Source: AP-15 sp963795485
Lineage (GTDB): Bacteria > Pseudomonadota > Alphaproteobacteria > ATCC43930 > CGMCC-115725
Direction: 5' to 3'
Assembly: GCA_963795485.1 (NCBI GenBank)
Contig: CAWCIL010000007.1
Coordinates: 124,001 to 188,000, forward strand
DNA length: 64,000 nucleotides
The notes beneath the pieces are model-generated. The model was given only the letters and a program-made list of their open reading frames with translations. It ran no database searches and was not told where the DNA came from. Position numbers and translations under genes: made by a program. This document shows positions 8,886-17,310 of the stretch, one piece after another (the first letter of the stretch is position 1; each line of letters starts with the position of its first letter).

Positions 8886-9773
8886 TTAGCCTTGCGCGGC
8901 GCCGGCCGAAAGCGCCGCCGCCGGCAGCGGCAGGGCGTAGCCGCCCAACGGCAGCAGGCGGCTCAGCGCCGCGCCGAGCCGCGCACGGAAGTTCTGCAGC
9001 CGCGGATCGGACAGACGCACCAGGCCCTCGACCTCGATCAGACTGACCGTCTCCTGGGCGTGTTCCCAGCAGGCGAAAAAGGTGCAGGCGAGATCGACCG
9101 ACGCCAACAGATCGAGAAACCGCTCCCGGCTAATGCAGGCCGCCGATTCGGTGGCGAAGAACGTCCGGTCGCTGCCGGTCTCTTGCTGCGCGCCGCGGCC
9201 GATCGCCAGCGCGTCGCCGTCGCTGCGGGCGTTGCCGCGGGCGCCGAACGGCAGGCGGGCGACGACCCGCGGGGCGTCCTCGTCATGCGACAGCAATTGG
9301 CGCCACCACGGATCAGGATCGCCCTCGTGCGGCATCGGCAGGACGCCGACCGAGGCGCGACCTTCGCGCACGGCGCGGATCACCTGGCTGGTCGAGCGAT
9401 AGGCCGACATCGGCGTCAGGCTGCCGTAATGGTCGCGCGCGAGATCCCAGACACCCTGCTCTTCGGCCGGAGCGAACACCGCGACCTCGAACCGGGTTTC
9501 GAGCCGAACCGTCGCCGCCAACATCTCGCGCCACATGCGCACGACGCTGGCGAACGGCAGCGCGCCGCGATGGCGCGCAGCGAGTCGGCGCAGGATCTGG
9601 GCCTCGCGTGCCGGCTGATAGAACGCCGGGTCCGCACCCTTACCGCTGGCCTGCTTGTTGGCCGCGACCTTGCCGACGATCGCCGCGCGCTCGATCAACA
9701 GCTCGTGCATCCGCTCGTCGATCTCGTCGATATGCCGGCGCAATTCTGCGAGATCGGACAGGGTGCTGGACAT
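8886..9773 (-). CDS. chorismate mutase with a long C-terminal extension
   Basis: The 295-residue protein starts with an AroQ-type chorismate mutase domain (residues about 5-95): LRRHIDEIDERMHELLIERA, then VAANKQ and the REAQILRRL helix, with the Arg, Lys and Glu expected of the active site. The following ~190 residues (VAVFAPAEEQGVWDLARDH, ... TFFACWEHAQETVSLIEVEG) are weakly reminiscent of a prephenate dehydratase layout including an ACT-like end, but the diagnostic dehydratase TRF motif was not found. The enzyme would convert chorismate to prephenate for hisC/tyrA downstream. Whether the C-terminal part is regulatory is unknown. Confidence 0.8.
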   Translation of the reverse strand: MSSTLSDLAELRRHIDEIDERMHELLIERAAIVGKVAANKQASGKGADPAFYQPAREAQILRRLAARHRGALPFASVVRMWREMLAATVRLETRFEVAVFAPAEEQGVWDLARDHYGSLTPMSAYRSTSQVIRAVREGRASVGVLPMPHEGDPDPWWRQLLSHDEDAPRVVARLPFGARGNARSDGDALAIGRGAQQETGSDRTFFATESAACISRERFLDLLASVDLACTFFACWEHAQETVSLIEVEGLVRLSDPRLQNFRARLGAALSRLLPLGGYALPLPAAALSAGAAQG

Positions 9774-9848
9774 GGTCTCGTTTACGGTCGCGGTGCGCTC
9801 GGCGGGCGACAGTAGTAGAGGCCCGCCCGGGCGAAATCAAAGAAAACG

Positions 9849-9878
9849 TTGACACGCCCGGCCCGCGATCCCTAGCTA
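9849..9878 (+). promoter_or_regulatory. putative sigma-70-type promoter for metX
   Basis: TTGACA at 9849-9854 and TAGCTA at 9873-9878 are separated by 18 bases in the divergent spacer between the chorismate mutase gene and metX. Transcription would begin near 9885. No SAM riboswitch core was recognised. Confidence 0.45.
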
Positions 9879-9917
9879 GCGCCCCCAATCGCCAACCGCA
9901 GATCGTCCGCCCCTCGA

Positions 9918-11126
9918 ATGCGGGCGGCTGCCGCGCAACCGGGTTCTGAGAGAACTTTCGTGCCGACAGTGACATCGCCCCGCCCGCGTTCGCGTTCGGA
10001 TCAGGACTGGCCGGGCCATCGGCTGCTGGTGCGCGAGCCCTTGCTGCTCGATTGCGGGGTCGATTTCGGCCCGTTCACGATCGCCTATCAGACCTATGGG
10101 ACGCTCAACGCCGAGCGGTCGAACGCGATCCTCGTCTGCCACGCGCTGACCGGCGACCAGTATGCCGCCGACCCGCATCCGATCACCGGCAAGCCCGGCT
10201 GGTGGGAGACCCTGATCGGCCCTGACGGGGTGCTCGACACCGGACGCTACTTCCTGATCTGCGCCAATGTCCTGGGCGGCTGCATGGGGACCACCGGACC
10301 GCAGGATTTCGACCCGGCGACCGGCGAGCCCTGGGCGCTGTCGTTCCCGGTCATCACCGTGCGCGACATGGTCCGCGCGCAAAAGCTGCTGATCGAGCAT
10401 CTCGGCATCGACAGCCTCTTCTGCGTGATCGGCGGCTCGATGGGCGGCATGCAGGTGCTGCAATGGGCGTCGAGCTATCCCGAATGCGTCTTTGCCGCGG
10501 TGCCGATCGCCGCCGCGGTGCGCCACTCGGCGCAGAACATCGCGTTTCACGAGGTCGGGCGGCAGGCAATCATCGCCGACCCCGACTGGTGCGGCGGCCG
10601 CTATCTGAGCCTCGGCCGCAAGCCCGCGCGCGGTCTCGCCGTTGCCCGCATGGCGGCGCACATCACCTATCTTTCCGAGGCGGCGCTGCACCGCAAGTTC
10701 GGCCGCAACCTGCAGGACCGCCGCGCGGTGACCTACGGCTTCGACGCCGATTTCCAGGTCGAGAGCTATCTGCGGCATCAGGGCAGCACGTTTGTCGACC
10801 GCTTCGACGCCAATTCCTATCTCTACATCACCCGGGCGATGGATTATTTCGACCTCGCGGCCGAGCATGACGGCGCGGTGGCTGGCGCCTTCGCCGGCAC
10901 GCGCTCGCGGTTTTGCGTGATTTCGTTCTCCAGCGACTGGCTGTTCCCGACTTCGGAGAGCCGCGAGCTGGTGCATGCGCTGAATGCGGTGGCGGCCAAT
11001 GTCAGCTTTGTCGAGATCGCGACCGAAAACGGGCACGACGCCTTTCTCTTGCACGAGCCCGAGCTGTTCGCGACCCTGCGCGGCTTCTTGGCGGGCTGTG
11101 CCGAGCATCGCGGCCTGACCCGCTAG
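9918..11126 (+). CDS. metX: homoserine O-acetyltransferase
   Basis: This is an alpha/beta-hydrolase-fold acyltransferase of about 402 residues that activates homoserine with acetyl-CoA for methionine synthesis. It shows the nucleophile elbow GGSMGGMQ (Ser about 174), NVLGGCMGTTGP, the Asp region FSSDWLFP and the catalytic His in ENGHDAF. The ATG at 9918 has no clear ribosome-binding site. A GTG at 9960, preceded by GAGAG, may be the real start, which would remove 14 residues. metW follows closely, the standard metXW pair. No frame break. Some family members use succinyl-CoA, which cannot be excluded here. Confidence 0.93.
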   Translation: MRAAAAQPGSERTFVPTVTSPRPRSRSDQDWPGHRLLVREPLLLDCGVDFGPFTIAYQTYGTLNAERSNAILVCHALTGDQYAADPHPITGKPGWWETLIGPDGVLDTGRYFLICANVLGGCMGTTGPQDFDPATGEPWALSFPVITVRDMVRAQKLLIEHLGIDSLFCVIGGSMGGMQVLQWASSYPECVFAAVPIAAAVRHSAQNIAFHEVGRQAIIADPDWCGGRYLSLGRKPARGLAVARMAAHITYLSEAALHRKFGRNLQDRRAVTYGFDADFQVESYLRHQGSTFVDRFDANSYLYITRAMDYFDLAAEHDGAVAGAFAGTRSRFCVISFSSDWLFPTSESRELVHALNAVAANVSFVEIATENGHDAFLLHEPELFATLRGFLAGCAEHRGLTR

Positions 11127-11156
11127 CAGTTGCGGTCCGGTGGCGATGGTGGGGCG

Positions 11157-11822
11157 ATGGCGGCGTCGCTGAGCCTGGACGCGGCGAGGGCGCAGCCGGG
11201 CGCCGCGGCGGCCGGCGAACTGCGGCAGGATTTGCGCCTGATCGCCGAGATGATCGAGCCTGGCGCGCGCGTGCTCGACATCGGCTGCGGGGACGGGGCG
11301 CTGCTCGCCTATCTGGCGCGGCACAAGCGGGTCGACGGGCGCGGCATCGAGCTCTCTCAGTCCGGGGTCAATGCCTGCGTTGGCCACGGGTTGTCGGTGA
11401 TCCAGGGTGACGCCGACCGCGACCTCGACGCTTATCCGCAAGGCGCCTTCGACGTCGTCGTCCTGAGCCAGACCTTGCAGGCGACGCGGCAGCCGCGCCA
11501 GGTGATCGAAAGCCTGGTCCGCATCGGCCGCCGCGCGATCGTCTCGTTTCCCAATTTCGGTTTCTGGCGGATCCGCCTGCACCTGCTGCTGCGCGGCCGG
11601 ATGCCGATGTCCGATCTGCTGGCGCATCCCTGGTACGAAACCCCGAACATCCATTTGTGCACGATCCGCGACTTCGCCCGGTTGTGCGACGAGCTCGGAG
11701 TCAGGGTCGAGCGCAGCGTGACCTTGGACCGGCACGGCCGGCCCTATGCCCTCGACCCGCATGGCGGTCTCGCCAACCTGTTGGCCGAGCAGGGCGTCTT
11801 CGTCCTCTCCGGCGGCGGCTGA
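11157..11822 (+). CDS. metW: methionine biosynthesis protein MetW
   Basis: A 221-residue protein with a class I methyltransferase fold: SAM-binding VLDIGCGDGALLAYL, then FDVVVLSQTLQATRQP, FPNFGFWRIRL and the family hallmark WYETPNIHLCTIRDF. MetW is found next to metX in proteobacteria and is thought to assist homoserine acyltransferase; its exact reaction is not settled. ATG 11157 is preferred over a TTG at 11130. The gene ends 10 bases before the stop of a convergent methyltransferase gene. Confidence 0.92.
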   Translation: MAASLSLDAARAQPGAAAAGELRQDLRLIAEMIEPGARVLDIGCGDGALLAYLARHKRVDGRGIELSQSGVNACVGHGLSVIQGDADRDLDAYPQGAFDVVVLSQTLQATRQPRQVIESLVRIGRRAIVSFPNFGFWRIRLHLLLRGRMPMSDLLAHPWYETPNIHLCTIRDFARLCDELGVRVERSVTLDRHGRPYALDPHGGLANLLAEQGVFVLSGGG

Positions 11823-11831
11823 GGCCCGCCC

Positions 11832-12572
11832 TCACAATCGCCCGACGCGATGCGACAGCCCGTGCGTTGCCGGGGCGTAGACGAGGCGCCGGCGCGGCGC
11901 GCGGGCGACTGCGGGCTTGGCGTAGATCTGCTTCGTCGCCTCGATCAGCACCACCCCGGCAAAGCGCGGGAACCAGCGTTTGCCGACCCGCTCCCAGGCC
12001 GGGGCCGAGCGCAGGACCATGCGGTCGCCGGCGGGCGGGACGAAGAGCGCCGTGTCGGTCGCGACCGGGGTGAACAGCTCTTCGCGTAAGAGTTGCGAAA
12101 GCTGCGACATCGTATAGGGCCGGCCGGAGCCGAACGGGGTGCGGTCGAGCCGCGCCCAGATGCCGCGCCGGTTGGGGGCGACGATCAGCAGCCGGCCGCC
12201 GCCGGCCAGCACCCGCCAGATCTCTTTCAGCATCGGCCCGGCGGGTTCGCTCGATTCGAGCGCATGCACCAAGAGCACCCGGTCGATCGAATAATCGGCA
12301 AATGGCAGCTCGCCCTCGTCTGCCAGCGTTACGACGTTTCGCCCGTCGGGCGGCCAGCCGAGCACCCCTTGCAGAGCCGGCATCAGCGCTACGGTCCGTT
12401 CGGTCTCGGCCGAGAGCGCCGACAGAAATGGCGTCGCATAGCCGATGCCCAACAGCCGCAGGGCGCGCAGATCGGGCCAGATGCCGCGGATCGCGCGGCG
12501 GATCATGCGGCGCGCAACCTGCCCCAGGCCGGTCAGATAGAAGTCCCGCAGATCGATCACGTCGCTCGCCAT
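11832..12572 (-). CDS. class I SAM-dependent methyltransferase
   Basis: This 246-residue protein has a degenerate SAM-binding start (LRLLGIGYATPFL), an acidic VVTLADEGELPFADYSIDRV segment and LKEIWRVLAGGGRLLIVAPN, the typical motif order of a UbiE/Methyltransf_11-like enzyme. The C-terminal ~70 residues are basic (VARAPRRRLVYAP). The substrate is unknown. It is convergent with metW and divergent from the cupin-like gene. Confidence 0.78.
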   Translation of the reverse strand: MASDVIDLRDFYLTGLGQVARRMIRRAIRGIWPDLRALRLLGIGYATPFLSALSAETERTVALMPALQGVLGWPPDGRNVVTLADEGELPFADYSIDRVLLVHALESSEPAGPMLKEIWRVLAGGGRLLIVAPNRRGIWARLDRTPFGSGRPYTMSQLSQLLREELFTPVATDTALFVPPAGDRMVLRSAPAWERVGKRWFPRFAGVVLIEATKQIYAKPAVARAPRRRLVYAPATHGLSHRVGRL

Positions 12573-12785
12573 CGCCCGATATTATCATGCTGTCGCGACC
12601 GAGTTGCGATCGCCGCCGGCTCTCACTCATCGCGGCGTTGCGCCGAGCTGGGTCGAAATCATGCAATACCGTTCGAAGTTGGGCGGTTCTCTTTCGCGAG
12701 CGTCTCGAAGTCGCGCGGGCATGAGCGACCGACTAGGTTCCGCCCGTGGCGCCGCGAGGCGCATCCGGATTGAGGAGGTCGGTCG

Positions 12786-13286
12786 ATGAGTCTTTCCCTT
12801 GAACAGCTTTCGGCGGGATGTCGCGACGCGCTCGCCGCGGACCCCGGCGGCGCCGGCCGCAAGAAAGTCTGCGGGTTGATCCAGGAAGCTCTCGAGGACC
12901 CGGAATTCGTCGCCGCGCATCTCGGCGATGAGGTACCGGAGCGCAAGATCTTCCATGAGGACCCGCAGCTCGGCTTTTGCATCCTAGGGCACGTCTACGA
13001 GGATGCCAGGGAGAGCAAGCCGCACGATCACGGTCCGACCTGGCCCATCTATGGCCAGGCCAAGGGCGAGACCGTGATCAGCGACTGGGAGCTGGTCGAG
13101 CCGGCGGCCGAAAGCAAGCCCAGCCGGGTGCGGCTGGTCCGGCAGCATTCGCCGACGCCGGGGATGGCTTACGTCGACAACGAGGGCGACCTCCACTCGC
13201 CGCGGCGCGACGGGCCGACCCAGCTGATCCGGGTCGAAGGCACAAACGTCGAGAAGATCCGGCGCCTGGCTTACGAGGCGATCTGA
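12786..13286 (+). CDS. small cupin-like protein (cysteine dioxygenase-like), uncharacterised
   Basis: The 166-residue protein has a central stretch with HDHGPTWPIYGQAKGETV, which resembles the first cupin motif of cysteine dioxygenase-type metal-binding barrels, and a later HSPTPGMAYVDNEGDLHSP that could supply another His. A short helical N-terminal region precedes the barrel. AGGAGG at 12774-12779 supports ATG 12786. It might be a thiol dioxygenase-like enzyme, but residues fixing an activity are not all identifiable. A strong terminator follows. Confidence 0.65.
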   Translation: MSLSLEQLSAGCRDALAADPGGAGRKKVCGLIQEALEDPEFVAAHLGDEVPERKIFHEDPQLGFCILGHVYEDARESKPHDHGPTWPIYGQAKGETVISDWELVEPAAESKPSRVRLVRQHSPTPGMAYVDNEGDLHSPRRDGPTQLIRVEGTNVEKIRRLAYEAI

Positions 13287-13353
13287 TCGCCGCCGGCGGC
13301 CGCCACCGGCACGCGCTACGGCGAGCCATCCGGCCGGAGCTGGGGCGCAAACT

Positions 13354-13390
13354 GGGCGCCCCCTTGTCCGCTTGGGGGCGCCCTCTTGCT
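13354..13390. terminator. intrinsic terminator between convergent genes
   Basis: A perfect 10-bp stem (13354-13363 with 13374-13383, GGGCGCCCCC paired to GGGGGCGCCC) with a 10-base loop is followed by TCTTGCTT. It lies between the cupin-like gene and the OmpA-family gene and most clearly serves the plus strand. Confidence 0.7.
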
Positions 13391-13424
13391 TGGCGACCGG
13401 CGCGGCGCTGCCGCGAGCCCAGGG

Positions 13425-13934
13425 CTACGAGCCCGGGGGCGGCGGCGGGGGTGCTCCAGGCGGCGGTGGCGGGGGTGCTCCCGGGGCAGCAGGAGCCCCG
13501 CCCTCGACGATCTCGACGCGCCGGTTCTGCGGTTCGCGCACGCCCGGAGGGGTCGGCACGCGAAGGTCGTTTTCACCCTGTCCGCTAATCGCGAGCGCCG
13601 TCTGCGGCACGCCGTCCTGCTCCAGCGCGCTGGCGATGCTCTGCGCGCGCCGCTCCGAGAGCCGCTGGTTGTAAGCGGGCGAGCCGGAAGTGTCGGTGTA
13701 CCCGGTGACCTGCACGGTGACGGGCGGACCGGATTTGAAAGCGCCGGCCGCGGACTGCACGATTTGACCGCCCTCAGGGGTCAGATCGGCGCTGTCCCAT
13801 GGGAAAAACACGGTAAAGGTGGTTTGCGGCGGCGGCGGCGGGGGTGGCGGCGGGGCGGTCGCAACCGGCGGCGGCGCCGGCTGGGCGCAGGCGGCAAGGG
13901 CAAGGAGCGAGCAGAGCAGGAAAAGGCGTTTCAT
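13425..13934 (-). CDS. OmpA-family lipoprotein with proline-rich segments
   Basis: The 169-residue precursor has a lipoprotein signal with cleavage before Cys16 (LALAAC), a proline-rich linker (about residues 19-36), an OmpA/MotB peptidoglycan-binding domain (about 40-145, with VTGYTDTSGSPAYNQRLSE and RRAQSIASAL) and a second proline/glycine-rich tail. It probably sits in the outer membrane inner leaflet and binds peptidoglycan. It resembles Pal/YiaD-type proteins but is not in a tol operon here. Confidence 0.85.
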   Translation of the reverse strand: MKRLFLLCSLLALAACAQPAPPPVATAPPPPPPPPPQTTFTVFFPWDSADLTPEGGQIVQSAAGAFKSGPPVTVQVTGYTDTSGSPAYNQRLSERRAQSIASALEQDGVPQTALAISGQGENDLRVPTPPGVREPQNRRVEIVEGGAPAAPGAPPPPPPGAPPPPPPGS

Positions 13935-14099
13935 CTGTTCCTCCGGCAGTTGAGCGCCGCAGGATATGTTAAATCAACCGAGCGCACTAGCGCAAAACGC
14001 AGTTTTCAGGCAAAAGCGCGGGGTTGAGCCGGCGGTCGCTTCGCCATCCGGTTGAGCGCAACGACCCCAGCGTTTCCGAACGGGTCATTCAGCGGCCGT

Positions 14100-15116
14100 T
14101 CAGCCGCCGATCGCTCCCTCGGTGTTGACGTAGACCGCATAGATCGACTGGCTCGCGGCCATGAACAGCCGGTTCCGCTTGCGGCCGCCAAAGCACAGAT
14201 TGGCGCAGCGTTCGGGCAGTGCAATATGGCCGATCATCGTCGCGTCCGGCGCGAACACGGCGACCCCGTTGAGCCCCGCGGTCATCCCCCATCCGCACCA
14301 CAGATTGCCCTGGACATCGCAGCGGAAGCCGTCGGGCGTACCCTCTCCGGCACTGACGAACACCCGCTCGTTGGCGAGTTTGGTGCCCTTATCGACCACG
14401 TCGAAAACATGGATCAGGCGCGCTGGCGCGGCGCGCGAGGCGACGACGTAGAGTTTCGTCTCGTCCGGGGAAAAGCACAGCCCGTTCGGCCCGTGGACGT
14501 CGCCGGCGACAACCGCGGCGCGGCCCGTCCCGGCGTCGACGCGGTAGACATTGGTGGGCAGCTCGGGCGGCGCGCGATCGCCCTCATAGTTTCCGAGAAT
14601 TCCGAAAGGCGGATCGGTGAACCAGATCGAATTGTCCGATTTGACGACCACGTCGTTCGGCGAATTGAGGCGTCTGCCCTCGAAGCTGTCGAGAATGACG
14701 GTAATGGCGCCGTCATATTCGGTGCGCGTCACCCGCCGCGCCAGGTGCTCGCAGGTGACGAGCCGACCCTGGCGGTCGCGGGTGTTGCCGTTGGCGTTGC
14801 GCGAGGGTTTGCGAAAGACCTCGACGCCGCCGGTTTCCTCGTCCCAGCGCATGATGCGATCGTTCGGGATGTCGCTGCACAACAGATAACGCCCGTCGCC
14901 GAACCACACTGGGCCCTCGGCCCAGCGCAACCCGGTCGCCAGCCGCTCGACGGCCGCGTTGAACGGCGGCTTGACCGCGTCGAAGCGCGGGTCGAGGGTG
15001 TGGATCGCCGGGTCTGGATAGCTCTGCGCCCGCTCCCACCCCGAACCAAGCACGAGCGGGCTCGCGGCACCGAGCATCGGAGCCGTGCTGGTGTTCATCG
15101 CCCCGGTCTCCGTCAT
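14100..15116 (-). CDS. SMP-30/gluconolactonase family beta-propeller
   Basis: This 338-residue propeller protein shows LATGLRWAEGPVWFGDGRYL (metal-ligand Glu), NGNTRDRQGRLVTCEH, RLNSPNDVVVKSDNSIWFTD and GPNGLCFSPDETKLYV, the four characteristic blades of the SMP-30/LRE family. Members are metal-dependent lactone hydrolases. The ribosome-binding site AGGAGG directly precedes ATG 15116. It lies downstream of the CoA-transferase gene on the same strand and is probably co-transcribed, suggesting a lactone or sugar-acid substrate in a catabolic route; this is inference. Confidence 0.85.
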   Translation of the reverse strand: MTETGAMNTSTAPMLGAASPLVLGSGWERAQSYPDPAIHTLDPRFDAVKPPFNAAVERLATGLRWAEGPVWFGDGRYLLCSDIPNDRIMRWDEETGGVEVFRKPSRNANGNTRDRQGRLVTCEHLARRVTRTEYDGAITVILDSFEGRRLNSPNDVVVKSDNSIWFTDPPFGILGNYEGDRAPPELPTNVYRVDAGTGRAAVVAGDVHGPNGLCFSPDETKLYVVASRAAPARLIHVFDVVDKGTKLANERVFVSAGEGTPDGFRCDVQGNLWCGWGMTAGLNGVAVFAPDATMIGHIALPERCANLCFGGRKRNRLFMAASQSIYAVYVNTEGAIGG

Positions 15117-15129
15117 GCTTCCTCCCCTT

Positions 15130-15152
15130 CCCTCCCTGCGACCGAGGGAGGG
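15130..15152. repeat. short palindrome between CoA-transferase and SMP-30 genes
   Basis: CCCTCCCT (15130-15137) and AGGGAGGG (15145-15152) form a perfect 8-bp stem with a 7-base loop. There is no T-run, so it is more likely a short intergenic palindromic repeat than a terminator. Confidence 0.4.
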
Positions 15153-15168
15153 TCAGGGCACGGTCTGG

Positions 15169-16428
15169 TCAGATCGCCTTTTCCTCGCGCAGGGTCGCCA
15201 GCTCTTCCTTGCTCAGGCCGAGCAGCTCGGTATAGACCTCGTCGGTGTCGGCGCCGAGTAGCGGCGACGCGGTTATCGGCACCTTCGAGCCGCTCATCTT
15301 GACCGGCCAGCCTGGCATCTTGAAGTCGCCGCGCACCGGGTGCTTGACGGTGACAAAGATCTCTCGGCGATTGAGGTCGGAGTCGTTTGACAATTCCATC
15401 GTGTCCATGACGGCGCCGGCCGGGATGCCCTGCTCGCCGAGCCGCTTCATGACCTCGATCTTGTCGTATTGCTTGGTCCATTCAGAGAGCATGTCGTCGA
15501 CCACATGGCGGTTCTTGAACCGTTCCTCCGGGCTGTCGAAACGCGGATCGCCAATCAGGTCTTCGCGACCCATCATCTTCAGGATTCGTTCCCAATGCTG
15601 TTGGTTGGCACGCGAGGTATAGATGTAACAATAGTCGTTTGGCCCGCCGCCCTTGCATGGATAGGTCTCGCTCGGCGAATTGGTGCCCATGATGCTTTGG
15701 TTTCCCATGCGCGGAGCAGCATGGCCCCACAAATACTGGGCGGCATAGGAAATGCGGCCGTAATTGATAACGCATTCCTGCATCGCACACCGAATGAGCT
15801 GGCCCTCGCCGGTGAACTGGCGCTGATAGAGGGCAGCGAGTACGCCAATGGCGGCGTGCAGCCCGGTGCCGGTGTCACCGATCGTCGGACCCGGTTTGAT
15901 CGGGCGGCCATCGGGCTCGCCGGTGATTGACATGGCGCCGCCGGTCGCCTGCGCGATCATGTCAAAGGCGAGATAGTTCTTGTAAGGGCTGTCCTCGCCG
16001 AAGCCCTTGACCGAGACGTAGATGGTGCGGGGGTTGATTTCGCGGACCACGTCATAGCCAAAGCCCAGCCGTTCGATGACTCCGGGAGCGAAATTCTCGG
16101 CAAAGACATCCGCCTTTTCGATCAGCCCGCGAAGAATAGCGCGCCCCTTATCGGTCTTAAGATTGGCGGTGACGCTCTTCTTGTTGGCGTTGAGCAGCAT
16201 GAAGTATTGGGAATCGACACCCTTTTTGTCGGTCGACGCACCGCGACCCTGCTCGCCCCTGGTCGGCTCCTCGACCTTGATCACCTCGGCGCCGAGCCAC
16301 GCCAAGGTCAGGGTACAGGACGTGCCGGCCTCGAATTGCGTCAAGTCCACCACCCGGACGCCGTGCAAGGCGCCGCGCTGCACGCTTGGCGTCTGGCCGT
16401 TGGTCTCGGGCGTCGGGTCGTTCGGCAT
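15169..16428 (-). CDS. CoA-transferase family III (formyl-CoA transferase-like)
   Basis: The 419-residue enzyme moves CoA between carboxylic acids. It carries VVDLTQFEAGTSCTLTLAWL and GAEVIKVEEP near the N-terminus, the catalytic Asp156 in AFDMIAQATGGAMS, and GTGLHAAIGVLAALYQR, all typical of the CaiB/Frc/Amacr family. The start has AGGAGG just upstream. The donor and acceptor acids are not predictable. Together with the downstream SMP-30 gene and the thiolase at 19.7 kb it suggests an acid-degradation pathway. Confidence 0.88.
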   Translation of the reverse strand: MPNDPTPETNGQTPSVQRGALHGVRVVDLTQFEAGTSCTLTLAWLGAEVIKVEEPTRGEQGRGASTDKKGVDSQYFMLLNANKKSVTANLKTDKGRAILRGLIEKADVFAENFAPGVIERLGFGYDVVREINPRTIYVSVKGFGEDSPYKNYLAFDMIAQATGGAMSITGEPDGRPIKPGPTIGDTGTGLHAAIGVLAALYQRQFTGEGQLIRCAMQECVINYGRISYAAQYLWGHAAPRMGNQSIMGTNSPSETYPCKGGGPNDYCYIYTSRANQQHWERILKMMGREDLIGDPRFDSPEERFKNRHVVDDMLSEWTKQYDKIEVMKRLGEQGIPAGAVMDTMELSNDSDLNRREIFVTVKHPVRGDFKMPGWPVKMSGSKVPITASPLLGADTDEVYTELLGLSKEELATLREEKAI

Positions 16429-16721
16429 CTGATTTCCTCCTGAGCGTCGTGCGTCGCCGCCGCGCGCGGCCTGATCTCCACTCTATCGCCGCCCGGTCCC
16501 AAAGGTCCATACGGCCATTCGACGGCCGCCCGATCTTGATGGTGACCCGATCTTTGTAGTGGACTGTTAGGCTTCTTTGTCGCGGCGTCAACGCCTCACG
16601 CTTCGGGCGCGTTCTCGGGTCGATTACCGGCCGACCGATCGACCCCGTTTTGCTCTCCATAAAAAGGGGCGGCGTCCCAAGGAGCGCCCGCCCGTTTCGA
16701 TCAGAAGCGGCCCACGCCGGG

Positions 16722-16892
16722 TCAGCGGCGCCGGCGGCAGATCGCACCGAAGACGGCGAGGGCGGAACCGAGCAGGGCCAAGCTCGCCGGTTCCGGCGCC
16801 GGCACGATGCCGGTGCTGTCGAGGTCGAAGCTCAGCGACGCCGCGACCACGTTGCGATCGGCGTAGAACAGCTCGGAGGAGCGCGGTTCCAT
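16722..16892 (-). pseudogene. PEP-CTERM sorting-signal fragment (56 codons)
   Basis: A short minus-strand frame, ATG 16892 to TGA 16722-16724, ends with a textbook PEP-CTERM signal: VPAPEPASLALLG, a hydrophobic helix, then CRRRR. Before it are about 30 residues such as LFYADRNVVAASLSFDLDS, which look like the end of an exported beta-rich protein. There is an in-frame stop two codons upstream of the ATG and no signal peptide, so the 5' part of the gene is missing or displaced. Such signals are processed by an exosortase; none is encoded in the window. Confidence 0.6.
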
Positions 16893-17310
16893 CAATCATG
16901 TCAGAAACGTCTTGCGCGACAATCGCGCATCACCTGTCGAAGAGATTAGCGCAACTCGATGAATCCAAATTAAATTAAGGATTAACCTTAGAACCGTTTC
17001 GGCTGCCGAAATCGGTCTCCGGCGAAATTGTCGGAGCTTGCTGCCCGCGTCTCGTGGTTTTCGCAGGAGCGTCGGCATATTTTACACAGGCGACAAGATT
17101 CTTCGCGGGCCGCCGCCCGCGGCAAGCAACAACCGGCGAGAGCGAACCGATCCCACCCGCGAAGTGTCGGTGCCGAGGATCGAATCAGAGGGCGCGAAAG
17201 CTCGACGCGCGCAAGCCCTCCATGCGGGATTTGCCGCATCGATCGGCGCACCACCTGCTATAATGGCGGTTAATGCAGTCGTCCCTGATCAGAAACACGG
17301 AAAGGGGGAA
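16893..17310. other. non-coding spacer, AT-richer
   Basis: No convincing gene is seen. The stretch 16965-16990 is unusually AT-rich and contains the small palindrome TAAGGATTAACCTTA (16976-16990), possibly regulatory for the PEP-CTERM remnant or the NHL-repeat gene. Confidence 0.4.

Noticed and set aside
9780..9960. SAM riboswitch upstream of metX
   Set aside because: The conserved cores of SAM-II or related riboswitches were not found; only a promoter-like pair is visible.
9876..11762. 628-codon open frame on the minus strand opposite metX and metW
   Set aside because: metX and metW are certain on the other strand; the antisense product is low-complexity and matches no family.
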